DNA of 12,188 bases from contig DATANR010000254.1 in assembly GCA_036266155.1 (NCBI GenBank), positions 1-12,188 of the forward strand, given 5' to 3'. Position 1 is the first letter of the stretch. Each line of letters opens with the position of its first letter. The notes under the pieces were generated by a model that was not told the DNA's origin, made no database searches, and saw only the letters and a program-made list of their open reading frames with translations. Shown here in pieces: positions 1-6,788 of this stretch. The position numbers and the translations under genes were made by a program. The stretch comes from SIAJ01 sp036266155. GTDB lineage: Bacteria > Planctomycetota > Planctomycetia > Gemmatales > Gemmataceae.

Positions 1-742
1 CCCATGACTGCCACGCGACCACCACGACGGCAAGTACCAAGTCATCATGTGGCCGCTCACGCAACGCGACCGCCATTACCATCCTGCCCACGGCCGCGAA
101 AACAACGGTGGTGGCTCCGGCGGCGGCCCGGACTCAACAAACAAGACGAAGGCGGGCGAATGCTGCTCCGACTGCCACGCCGCCACTGCGACGGTCAACA
201 CCAAGACATCATGCGGTCGCTCACGCCACTCGACTGCCGAAGGATCAAGCGAGTTCGCCTACATCTGGAACTGCTGCAATTCCTCGGCGAGCGTCTTCAT
301 CTGTTCTAAGGCCGGCGCCACCTTCATCCGCTTCTCTTGCAGCAATAACTGCAAGATGCCGACGAGATCCTTCTTGGGCACGAGCCATCCACCCCGCTCG
401 TCGGACGCAACCGCATGGCCAGCCGACACAGTGACCCCACGGACAGTCGCATGGACTTCGCATCGCGGAACGACTCGCACACCGCGCGCCCCACACCGGA
501 GGATCAGCGAAGACCTGACGCACGGCTTCGACGGCGTGCGCATACGCGGTGCATGGTGGGAACCGGGCCAAATGTCGAACGGCATAACTGGTGTCGGTTT
601 GGTGCCCGTACTCGACCGAGGAGAACTGCTTCTCCAACACCGCCAAGCCGGTGAATTGCCCGGCCGGACCGATGCTGAGGCCGGCGTAGTAGCTCGTGCG
701 CCGTTCGATTTCGTCACCGATGTCACCGGCCCTCAGTGTTCA
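1..742 (-). pseudogene. Decayed phage terminase-like (RNase H-fold) gene, frameshifted, 3' end duplicated
   Basis: No single frame codes for this gene, but its pieces follow one another on the minus strand. The first frame (from about 742) reads YYAGLSIGPAGQFTGLAVLE, then AVRHLARFP and DPPV. A second frame near 470-505 reads GVGRAVCESFRDA. A third reads VTVSAGHAVASDERGG and VPKKDLVGILQLLLQ, ending EELQQFQM before a stop at 259. After that stop WRERPHDVLVLTVAVAAWQ follows (169-229). This order matches a phage large-terminase-like nuclease family common in planctomycetes: an N-terminal GLDLGQ..D strand, a TGVG block, and a C-terminal HDDLVLA block. The first catalytic aspartate is replaced (GLSIGP) and the strand before TGVG is lost. 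No start codon is present. It is clearly a pseudogene; the family name comes from remembered motifs, and an unrelated RNase H-fold family is possible. Confidence 0.6.
5..229 (-). repeat. Two diverged direct copies of the terminase-like 3' end
   Basis: Positions 5-65 and 169-229 are about 80% identical at an offset of 164 bp. Read on the minus strand they encode LRERPHDDLVLAVVVVAWQS and WRERPHDVLVLTVAVAAWQS. The copy at 5-65 keeps the HDDLVLA motif better. They look like the ends of two tandem remnants of the same gene family, one running off the left edge of the window. Confidence 0.65.
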
Positions 743-750
743 GCCACGCC

Positions 751-2892
751 TTAGGTGATCGAGTTCTTCGGTTCCTTGCCGAAAACATCGAGCACATCAA
801 GTCCATCATTGCTCCAGAACCAATCGGTGCCCTTGCCACCGGTCAGGGAGTCTTGATGGTTCGTATCGAAGGTCACCGTTAGACGAGACGAGATCAACTG
901 CAGAGAGGCGACCTTCGTCGGGCGGTAATCGGCGAGAACATTGGCCAAGGAATCGGTATTCGGGTTCGCAAGCGCGACTGTGCCATCAAAGAGAATGTCG
1001 TTGCCGGCACCTCCTTCAATCACATCATTCCCCAGGCCACCGACAATAAGGTCGCTCCCAGTTCCACCCAGCAACAAGTCATCGCCGGCGCCGCCAACTA
1101 TGACGTCGTTGCCCGAGCCTCCTTGAATCCAGTTCCCGCCGCCCGCCACGGTAACGGTGTCATTTCCTGTCCCAGCATCGATGAAGCTGCCACCGCTGCC
1201 CGACGTCACCGTGTCATTGCCGGCCCCCGAGATGATCTCATTGCGGCCATTCCCGGCGGTCACCATGTCGTCGCCGGCGCCTGTTGCAATGCTGTTGTCG
1301 CCGTCCCCAACCATAATGACGTCCTTCCCGGCCCCAGTGTTAATGACGTTGTTGCCATCGCCATCAACGACGTGAATCGGGAGCTTCAACGAAGTCGAAT
1401 CGAATCGGTCGTCGCCAGTCGCAAGCGACACGTCGACAAAATGAAACTGCGGGGTGCCTGCAAGCGGTTGGTAGACTTGTCGAATGATGCGAATCGGCGT
1501 GTGCATTTCGACAAGAATGCCACGTCCCGCCGGGGTGAGCCGGATGATATCCGACCCGAGTGAGCCCAAGATTGTCAGCGTGTCGCCGGCAATATCAACG
1601 ACCGCCTCGCGGATGAGCGTGACCGTCACTGGGCTGCTGTAAGCCGTCCCGTCAAATGCCTTGTAGGTGAACGTGACCGGATTGTGCAATCCCGGGGGAT
1701 AGGTGTAGGTGAACGACCCGTCGTCGTGCAAATCGAGAGTTCCGACCGAGGGCGGATTATCGGGAACGGCATGCAAGGTGTCGCCCTCAACGTCTGTGTC
1801 ATTGGCAAGAACACCCTGGGCCTTCGCCACGTTTAATGGTGAGACCGGCGGCAACGAATAGGCGTCGGCAAAAGCGACGGGAGGGTCGTTGACCGGTTGG
1901 ACATTGATCGTGGCTCTGGCGAGACCGCTCGTGTCGCTGCCATCGACGATTTGGTAGGTGAATGAATCGCTGCCGTTGAAGGCAGGCTTGGGCGTGTAAT
2001 TGAACGAACCATCGGCCTTCAACGTGAATTGAAGCGCATGCGCGGGAGAATTGACCAGCACGGCCTGCGGGCTTGCCGTTTGGATGAGATCGTTGGTCAA
2101 TACGCCCGGAGCGTTGACGGTGAGCTGAGTATCTTCATTGACGGAGTACTGATCGTCGAACGGAGCATTTCCCAGTGTCACCTGGAACGCATCCGCATAG
2201 AAGCCGGGCGTGTTGGTGATAAAGTAGTTCGCTCGATTCAGCGTGACCGGGTTGCCACGAAAACCGATCGGATCAGGTGCGTTGTATTGCTGCCCGTTGA
2301 TAAAGAAGTCGTAGGTCCGCGCCGTCATGTCCACGCGAATGTCGACGCGCACCCACTGATTGATGGGCACCGGAATGCCCGTGTCTTCCCACACACCGCT
2401 GTCCAGCACTTCGAAATTGGATGAAGCAATGCCGCGCCATTGGGCGGCAGTTGCGGTTGCGGTGTCCACGATGCTGCGATCTTGCAGGTACTGGGCCACC
2501 GCGCCGCCGGGCGGGACATAAACGTATTGTGTCACGAGGACCGTGCCGGAGGACTGGCCGTTGTTCCAATCACGCTCGGCGCCGGTCGTTCCACCGAGCA
2601 CTTGCAGCGCGCCGTCGCCTTCGTAGACGACGTTGGATTGGACAACGACATCGCCGACATTGCCAATGTTCTGCACCCAATTAGTGAGCCATCCCGGTTC
2701 GCCCTGACCCTGGCCGCCGATCACGCTGCCGATCTGATATGGGCTGTTCGCCGTCGCGTCCGAGTTGATCCCCGATGCGTCATTGAATCCGGCCACGACA
2801 CTGCTTGGAACAGTGCGATCCTCAAGTTGTCGAACCGAGAGCTTCGATGAATGGACATTGGTATGACGGCGCATCTTTAAGCAATTGAACAT
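751..2892 (-). CDS. LEDRTVPS-type surface/secreted protein with LamG-like, Ig/cadherin-like and RTX calcium-binding repeats
   Basis: A 713-residue protein. The N-terminus is short and basic with QLEDRTVPS at about residues 22-30, the signature of a very large planctomycete (Gemmata-type) family of exported multidomain proteins; its export route is not known to me. Residues about 35-240 look like a LamG/concanavalin-like beta sandwich (QWVRVDIRVDM, DFFINGQQY). Two repeats follow at about 243-333 and 335-427, with VLTNDL/VLANDTDVEGD, DGSFNYTP/DGSFTYTY and SFTYQIVDG/TFTYKAFDG, typical of VCBS/cadherin-like (tandem-95) domains. Residues about 510-635 hold RTX-type nonapeptides such as GGAGDD, GGTGSD, GGLGND and GGAGND, which bind calcium and fold outside the cell. 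I chose ATG 2892 because the MFxxLKMRR start fits the family; its Shine-Dalgarno (GGAAG) is weak. The frame stays open upstream to an ATG at 3111 with a much better site. Ligand and role are unknown. Confidence 0.85.
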   Translation of the reverse strand: MFNCLKMRRHTNVHSSKLSVRQLEDRTVPSSVVAGFNDASGINSDATANSPYQIGSVIGGQGQGEPGWLTNWVQNIGNVGDVVVQSNVVYEGDGALQVLGGTTGAERDWNNGQSSGTVLVTQYVYVPPGGAVAQYLQDRSIVDTATATAAQWRGIASSNFEVLDSGVWEDTGIPVPINQWVRVDIRVDMTARTYDFFINGQQYNAPDPIGFRGNPVTLNRANYFITNTPGFYADAFQVTLGNAPFDDQYSVNEDTQLTVNAPGVLTNDLIQTASPQAVLVNSPAHALQFTLKADGSFNYTPKPAFNGSDSFTYQIVDGSDTSGLARATINVQPVNDPPVAFADAYSLPPVSPLNVAKAQGVLANDTDVEGDTLHAVPDNPPSVGTLDLHDDGSFTYTYPPGLHNPVTFTYKAFDGTAYSSPVTVTLIREAVVDIAGDTLTILGSLGSDIIRLTPAGRGILVEMHTPIRIIRQVYQPLAGTPQFHFVDVSLATGDDRFDSTSLKLPIHVVDGDGNNVINTGAGKDVIMVGDGDNSIATGAGDDMVTAGNGRNEIISGAGNDTVTSGSGGSFIDAGTGNDTVTVAGGGNWIQGGSGNDVIVGGAGDDLLLGGTGSDLIVGGLGNDVIEGGAGNDILFDGTVALANPNTDSLANVLADYRPTKVASLQLISSRLTVTFDTNHQDSLTGGKGTDWFWSNDGLDVLDVFGKEPKNSIT
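988..1365 (-). repeat. RTX/hemolysin-type nonapeptide coding repeats
   Basis: This part of the surface-protein gene encodes about fourteen tandem 9-residue units of the type GxGxDxxx, from DGDGNNVIN to GGAGNDILF. The GC-rich 27-bp periodicity also creates long open frames on the other strand, which are shadows. Such repeats form calcium-filled beta rolls after export. Confidence 0.85.
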
Positions 2893-3111
2893 TGGATTTA
2901 CGGCTTCCAAAGAGAGTGCGAGTGGAGGCGTGGAGGGTCGCCCGTTGAATTGAGTATCCAGCATCTGTCGACCTTTACAAGACAATTTCGCATCCGACCG
3001 CCGCGGCTGGCGTCCATTGCGTTCGACCAGGTCAGCGATTCGGCGCATCAGATCGGCCAGTTCGACGCTCAGGCCCGCATGATAGCGCGTACTTCGCTCG
3101 TCGTCGGCCAT
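2893..3111 (-). CDS. Short ORF behind the recombinase fragment, running in frame into the surface protein
   Basis: ATG at 3111 has a near-ideal ribosome binding site (AGGAGG, 8 nt upstream) and lies 1 nt past the recombinase fragment's TAA (3113-3115), so the two were probably one operon. The first 33 residues (MADDERSTRYHAGLSVELADL, then MRRIADLVERNG) suggest an amphipathic helix. I do not recognise the family. There is no stop before ATG 2892, so translation from 3111 would give a 786-residue protein with this segment fused to the surface protein. After about residue 35 the sequence becomes basic and then low complexity (RPSTPPLALSLEA), as if the small gene lost its own end and now reads through intergenic DNA. 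Whether the fused form is made is unknown. Confidence 0.4.
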
Positions 3112-3112
3112 G

Positions 3113-3385
3113 TTACCACCCTCCTGAGCCATGCAAGATGGCCCGGACTTGGACGGCCTCGGTTTCGTTGATGACCAGCCGACGGGTTGCAGGATCGACG
3201 TCGTAGCCGAGCGGGCACAAACCGCCCGACCACAGCCCCTTGCGCCGCATCGCCGCAATCTTGTCGCGGGTCCGCTCAGCGATGAACTCGCGTTCAAATT
3301 GAGCGAAGGACAGCAAGACGTTCAGGACCAGCCGGCCCATCAAAGTCGCCGTGTTGAATTGTTGCGTTACGCTGACGAAGGCGAC
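3113..3385 (-). pseudogene. Serine recombinase (resolvase/invertase family), internal fragment
   Basis: About 90 residues match the middle of large serine recombinases: VAFVSVTQQFNTATLMGRL, VLNVLLSFAQFEREFIAERT, DKIAAMRRKGLW, GYDVDPATRRLV and NETEAVQVRAI. This is the end of the catalytic domain, the long E-helix region and the start of the 'recombinase' domain. The catalytic serine and arginines of the N-terminus are missing, because homology stops at about 3385 and an in-frame stop lies at 3410-3412. The C-terminus is also cut, going from VQVRAI to LHGSGGW and a stop, where intact relatives continue for 200 or more residues. It cannot be active and marks an old integrated element. Confidence 0.85.
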
Positions 3386-3473
3386 CGGCCTTGTAGGAAA
3401 ACGAATTCGTTACATTTCACGCCGGTGGGTTACCTTGCAGAATGGGGAAGTTTTCTTGCAGAGGAGGTATCTA

Positions 3474-3548
3474 TTGCAATCGTTCCATCGTTCGGGTATC
3501 CGGCAGCCCCTGACCAGTGAAGGGAAGGATTCCACGCTGGACCCATAA
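3474..3548 (+). CDS. Possible 24-residue leader ORF ahead of the methyltransferase
   Basis: A strong Shine-Dalgarno, GAGGAGG at 3461-3467, sits 6 nt before a TTG codon that opens a 24-codon frame ending TAA at 3546-3548, two bases before the methyltransferase ATG at 3551. The methyltransferase has no good site of its own within 15 nt, and its frame is closed upstream by a TGA near 3520. The strong site could therefore load ribosomes that re-initiate at 3551. The peptide has no recognisable domain. The alternative is that the site is a relic of a lost gene. Confidence 0.35.
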   Translation: MQSFHRSGIRQPLTSEGKDSTLDP

Positions 3549-3550
3549 CC

Positions 3551-4783
3551 ATGCCCCCGCGCGCCAAGTCTGCAACTCCGAATCTGCTTCTGCCCAAACA
3601 CAAAGGGCCGGCTCCCGGACTGGCCACCGAAGTCGTCTATTGCGGCGACAACCTACAGCAGCTTCCAAAGATACCCGACCATTCGATTGACCTAATCTAC
3701 ATCGACCCGCCGTTCAACAGCAACCGGAACTACGAAGTCTTCTGGCCAGAGGCGAGCGAGGTACGCCGCTTCGAAGATCGGCACGAATCGACAAAGGCAT
3801 ACATCGACTACATGCGGCCACGGTGCGTCGAACTGCATCGGGTTCTGAAGAAGACTGGCTCGTTCTACTTCCACTGCGACTGGCACGCGAGTCATTATGT
3901 GCGGGTGATGCTGGATCAAATTTTCGGAGAGAATCAGTTTCGGAGCGAGATCATCTGGCGTCGAAACGCTGCCAAAGGACTCGCCTTCAAAGGATTCCCG
4001 AATAACCACGACACGATTTTCTACTACACGGCCGGAAAAGAATTCGCGTGGAATCGGCCATACATCCCTTACGATTCGAGCAACCTAGACGAAAAAACGG
4101 CGAGCAAATACTGCCACAAAGAGCCGGACGGCAGAATCTATCGACTAAGCGATTTGAACAATCCAAATCACAACCGGCCCAATTTGACCTACGAGTTTCT
4201 TGGCATTACCAAGGTCTGGCGATGGACAAAGCAGCGAATGGAAGAGGCGTATAAGGCCGGTTTGGTGATCCAAACGAAGCCCGGTACAGTGCCTCAGCTA
4301 AAACGATACTTGGACGAACAAGAGGGACGGCCCATTGACGACGTTTGGGCCGACATATCGCCTCTCAACTCGCAAGCGCAAGAGCGACTTGGCTACCCGA
4401 CTCAAAAGCCTCTTTCGCTTCTAAACCGGATTGTGCAAGCAAGCAGCAATCCAGGCGAGGTGGTTTTGGATGCTTTTTGCGGCTGCGGAACGGCTATTAC
4501 CGCCGCGCAGCAACTCGGACGGCGGTGGATCGGCATCGACGTTTCGCCCACCGCATGCCGAGTCATGGCAGAGCGATTGTCCCGCGATTGCATGATGAAC
4601 GAAGGTGCGGATTTTGTGGTGCGAGATCTGCCGTGGGACGCAAAGCGATTGCGCGTAATTCCACCATTTGAGTTTCAAAACTGGGCCGTCATTGCGCTGG
4701 GCGGAATTCCGGGTACTGTCCTAGCTTTGCGGAGGTCTGACAGGCTTCGCGATAGAACTCGGTTCTTAAATTTAACCCTTTGA
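3551..4783 (+). CDS. Beta-class DNA methyltransferase, 3' part of gene replaced by transposon sequence
   Basis: An AdoMet-dependent DNA amino-methyltransferase acting on adenine N6 or cytosine N4. Motif IV (DPPF, residues 52-55) precedes motif I (DAFCGCGT, about 307-314), the order of the beta class. YPTQKP (282-287) lies just before motif I, and WIGID (326-330) carries the acidic motif II position. The target-recognition region probably lies at about 150-280. Residues 1-387 are original. At base 4711 the reading frame enters the transposon, adding 23 unrelated residues before a stop at 4783. The preceding FEFQNWAVIALGGIP is the first helix of an Mrr-like nuclease domain, whose remainder is at 8306-8656. 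All methyltransferase motifs survive, so activity is plausible, though the foreign tail may destabilise it. The target sequence cannot be predicted. Confidence 0.9.
   Translation: MPPRAKSATPNLLLPKHKGPAPGLATEVVYCGDNLQQLPKIPDHSIDLIYIDPPFNSNRNYEVFWPEASEVRRFEDRHESTKAYIDYMRPRCVELHRVLKKTGSFYFHCDWHASHYVRVMLDQIFGENQFRSEIIWRRNAAKGLAFKGFPNNHDTIFYYTAGKEFAWNRPYIPYDSSNLDEKTASKYCHKEPDGRIYRLSDLNNPNHNRPNLTYEFLGITKVWRWTKQRMEEAYKAGLVIQTKPGTVPQLKRYLDEQEGRPIDDVWADISPLNSQAQERLGYPTQKPLSLLNRIVQASSNPGEVVLDAFCGCGTAITAAQQLGRRWIGIDVSPTACRVMAERLSRDCMMNEGADFVVRDLPWDAKRLRVIPPFEFQNWAVIALGGIPGTVLALRRSDRLRDRTRFLNLTL
4704..4711. repeat. Left target-site duplication of the transposon
   Basis: GAATTCCG directly precedes the left terminal inverted repeat and is identical to 8298-8305. 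Eight bases is within the usual range for IS1-type insertion. Confidence 0.88.
4712..4734 (+). repeat. Left terminal inverted repeat of the transposon
   Basis: Pairs with 8275-8297 (inverted), 20 of 23 positions identical, differing at positions 4, 14 and 15. The outer 13 bases (GGTACTGTCCTAG) differ only once. About 83 bp of non-coding transposon DNA follow before the first passenger gene. Confidence 0.88.
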
Positions 4784-4817
4784 AATGAAACTAAACGCAG
4801 GCTGGGGCGTGGCCGGG

Positions 4818-5189
4818 TCAATCGTCGTCCCGGATGTAGAAGGTGACCTTGGTGCCCTTCGGGACGTACTTCATGAACCGGTCCACCGTCGCTTGGATGG
4901 TGCGGAAGTTGGTCTCGCCCGGCTGGTCCAGACCCAGGATGAACATCACCTTCTTGTGCTTGTGGCACTCCCGCTTGACCAACTCTTTCAGGTGGTCCTC
5001 ATTCACGTCCCCCGCACCGCTCAAGCCGCCCGTTGGGGAAAGGATAAGTATTAACGGCTCTCGGTTCTTGGGGCTGGGTGTGCTGTACCGGCCGATATAC
5101 TCGATCCGTGGTCGATTGGCGTCCGCAACAGGCACGGGAATTATGCCAAACGGAAAACCCACACCGAGAGCCAGAAGAAACGTGAACAT
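4818..5189 (-). CDS. Small exported or membrane-anchored passenger protein, possibly ExbD-like
   Basis: A 123-residue protein. I chose ATG 5189 because of a G-rich site (GGGGGTG) just upstream; GTG 5195 is in frame two codons earlier. The first 20 residues or so are hydrophobic (MFTFLLALGVGFPFG) and form a signal peptide or membrane anchor. The remainder has alternating strands and helices: PLILILSPTGGL, then a charged helix DEHLKELVKRE-like, then VMFILGLDQPGETNF, then TIQATVDRFMKYV and KVTFYIRDD. This order resembles the periplasmic domain of ExbD/TolR proteins, where a beta strand, a helix and another strand precede a helix of the type VxxVMDAL. The resemblance is weak and by eye only. It follows the 5554-5219 gene by 29 bp on the same strand and is probably co-transcribed with it. 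Confidence 0.6.
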   Translation of the reverse strand: MFTFLLALGVGFPFGIIPVPVADANRPRIEYIGRYSTPSPKNREPLILILSPTGGLSGAGDVNEDHLKELVKRECHKHKKVMFILGLDQPGETNFRTIQATVDRFMKYVPKGTKVTFYIRDDD

Positions 5190-5218
5190 GACCACCCCCG
5201 CTTTGCAAAAATTGCCGA

Positions 5219-5554
5219 CTACTTAAGAACCAGAATCCGGAAGATGGCCAAATCAATCTCCCAGCACCCTGGCATCCCACGTCCAAGTTTCTTTCGCGGC
5301 CCAACAACAAACACTCCAAGTGATTCCGCCAAATGCCGCTCTGGATTGCACAAGATCTTCAAAAGTAACTGATCGACAAATGGTCTATTGAGTTGTCGGC
5401 GCATTTTCGCAGCGTCCCAATTCAGGCGGTTCCTCCTCCACTCCCATTGTCGGCCTTCCTCGTTCCTGCAAATGGTCTGGTTATCGAAAGGGATCGAGGC
5501 GCGGGCAGGCATGGCAGTCAGGGCAACAAGGAACGCGGCTAGAAAAAGGCGCAT
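5219..5554 (-). CDS. Small secreted passenger protein of unknown function
   Basis: A 111-residue protein starting at ATG 5554, chosen for the GGGAG site 8 nt upstream and the clear signal peptide (MRLFLAAFLVALTAMPARA, likely cut after ARA). The mature part has WEWRRNRLNWDAAKMRRQLN and two cysteines (CRNEEG, LCNPERH) plus a third near the end (PGCWEID). I do not recognise the family. It begins 55 bp after the transposase stop on the same strand, so it may share the transposase transcript. Its place inside the transposon makes it cargo rather than a host gene. Confidence 0.6.
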   Translation of the reverse strand: MRLFLAAFLVALTAMPARASIPFDNQTICRNEEGRQWEWRRNRLNWDAAKMRRQLNRPFVDQLLLKILCNPERHLAESLGVFVVGPRKKLGRGMPGCWEIDLAIFRILVLK

Positions 5555-5609
5555 GGCGGCTCTCCCAACAGAACCGCCATTGTATCGCTGAATTCCTCGC
5601 GGCTGAAGG

Positions 5610-6578
5610 CTAAACCGCATTCGCCAGCAACTCGCCCACACTCCAAACGTGGTCCGTCAACCCCGCCGCCATCGCTGGCGTACACTTTGCCTTGGCATTC
5701 CTGTGCAAGGTCTCATGGTCGCGACAGAAGTTGAAGAACGCGAAGTACAGGGCCAGCGCCGCGTAGTGGTTCGTGCTCTTCTTGCTGTGTGCGTTCGTCA
5801 AGCGCGTTAGTCGTCGCAGCGTCATACGCATACTTAAATTTTGCCGCTCGGAATGACTCGTGCAAATCTTGTCGTCATCCGGGTTTCCGATAATCACCGT
5901 CGGCTCGGCACCTATAACCTCCCCCGGCGAGTAGCGGGCCTGCGCCCCACCCTCCGGGGGATTCCCGTAAACCTTGACCAACTGGCCGAAGTCGATGTCC
6001 GGCCCGAACGTGTCCCAAATGGCCGTGCGGTAAGGGCGGAAGCCGTCTGTGGACAGCTGAAACCGTCCGGCCGTCGCCTTGCGAAGTTTGTTGGCGAAGC
6101 ATCGGGTCGCTTCTGGCGTTCGGCGGTCCATGTGCCATGCGAGGATGATCTTGCTCGTGCGCTCCATCGCGACGAAACACCACGAGTCGCCAACCCATTC
6201 CGGGTAGTTCTTCAAGAGGCGTGTCTTTTCCTTGCACTTGACGAACGACCAGATTTCGTCGGCCTGGACATCTTCGACGGGCAGGTTCACGACGAGCCGG
6301 TCAAGCAAGCGGTCGCACGCCATCCCTGCATCGACTAGCAACGCGAGAATCGTGTCGCGATGGACTCCGGTAAGCCGTTCGGTCGAGCGAACCGACGAGC
6401 CTTCCAAGAGCATCCGCAGGACCATGATGGCCTTGTCGCGGGGAACCTCGCGACGATCCGCCGGCCGCGTCGTTTCGTCGGTGAACTTCTTCTTGCAAGC
6501 ATCGCAGACATACCGCTGCGAACCGTTCCGGTTCTTGCCGCACTTCTTCGCTTCGCCTTGGCAATGGGGGCAATTCAT
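5610..6578 (-). CDS. IS1-like DDE transposase
   Basis: A 322-residue transposase. Residues 3-28 form a CxxC...CxxC zinc ribbon (CPHCQGEAKKCG, YVCDACKKKF). A helix-turn-helix follows at about 50-85 (VRSTERLTGVHRDTILALL). The catalytic triad fits D107 (ADEIWSFV), D178 (LSTDGFRPY) and E244 (SHSERQNLSMRM). ERQNLSMRMTLRRLTRLTNAH closely parallels the IS1-family segment around its catalytic glutamate. It is longer than IS1 InsAB' (about 230 residues), with an extra insertion around residues 195-240, like archaeal and planctomycete IS1 relatives. It is read in one frame with no programmed frameshift. The start at 6578 follows from the conserved MNCPHC opening; no good Shine-Dalgarno is visible and a hairpin lies just upstream. 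It is the only transposase within the inverted repeats and presumably moves the whole element. Confidence 0.88.
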   Translation of the reverse strand: MNCPHCQGEAKKCGKNRNGSQRYVCDACKKKFTDETTRPADRREVPRDKAIMVLRMLLEGSSVRSTERLTGVHRDTILALLVDAGMACDRLLDRLVVNLPVEDVQADEIWSFVKCKEKTRLLKNYPEWVGDSWCFVAMERTSKIILAWHMDRRTPEATRCFANKLRKATAGRFQLSTDGFRPYRTAIWDTFGPDIDFGQLVKVYGNPPEGGAQARYSPGEVIGAEPTVIIGNPDDDKICTSHSERQNLSMRMTLRRLTRLTNAHSKKSTNHYAALALYFAFFNFCRDHETLHRNAKAKCTPAMAAGLTDHVWSVGELLANAV

Positions 6579-6580
6579 GA

Positions 6581-6610
6581 CGAGCCGCCTTTTCAGGTAT
6601 GGGCGGCTCG
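6581..6610. promoter_or_regulatory. Perfect 9-bp hairpin in the transposase leader
   Basis: CGAGCCGCC at 6581-6589 pairs with GGCGGCTCG at 6602-6610 across a 12-nt loop, ending 2 nt before the transposase ATG. In the mRNA it would bury the region where a ribosome must bind. Low-level translation of transposases by such leader structures is a known theme in insertion sequences; that role here is inferred. Confidence 0.5.
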
Positions 6611-6666
6611 GCTAAGATGCGATTGCTGAGGTCGCTATCTGGCCTAACCGCCGGATTGTGCTTCAC

Positions 6667-6701
6667 CCCCGGCCGTTGTTTCAGCAACGTCCGGGGTTTT
6701 T
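6667..6701 (+). terminator. Rho-independent terminator on the plus strand
   Basis: CCCCGGCCGTTG (6667-6678) pairs with CAACGTCCGGGG (6685-6696) with one C/T mismatch and a 6-nt loop, followed by five T residues. No plus-strand gene lies upstream within the transposon. It either shields the downstream ribbon-helix-helix gene from read-through or ends an RNA antisense to the transposase leader. Confidence 0.6.
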
Positions 6702-6715
6702 CTTGACACCAATAA

Positions 6716-6780
6716 TGTACGGACAAAATCGCCAGAAGGAAATGTCCGTTGGCTTGCTTTTGGGGAATTTTGTCCGTACA
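6716..6780. promoter_or_regulatory. 14-bp inverted repeat ahead of the ribbon-helix-helix gene, probable operator
   Basis: TGTACGGACAAAAT at 6716-6729 is perfectly inverted at 6767-6780, with a third half site TGTCCGT at 6743-6749. A TTGACA sequence lies at 6703-6708 with a poor -10 candidate about 15-17 nt on, inside the left arm. The right arm ends 8 bp before the ATG at 6789. Autoregulation by the encoded ribbon-helix-helix protein is the simplest reading. The 65-bp unit could also be a tiny inverted-repeat element. Confidence 0.55.
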
Positions 6781-6788
6781 GTTAGGGC

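Noticed and set aside
941..1563. Several plus-strand open frames with repetitive Pro/Ala-rich products
   Set aside because: They are the reverse strand of the RTX repeat coding region of the surface protein; composition and repeats follow from that gene.
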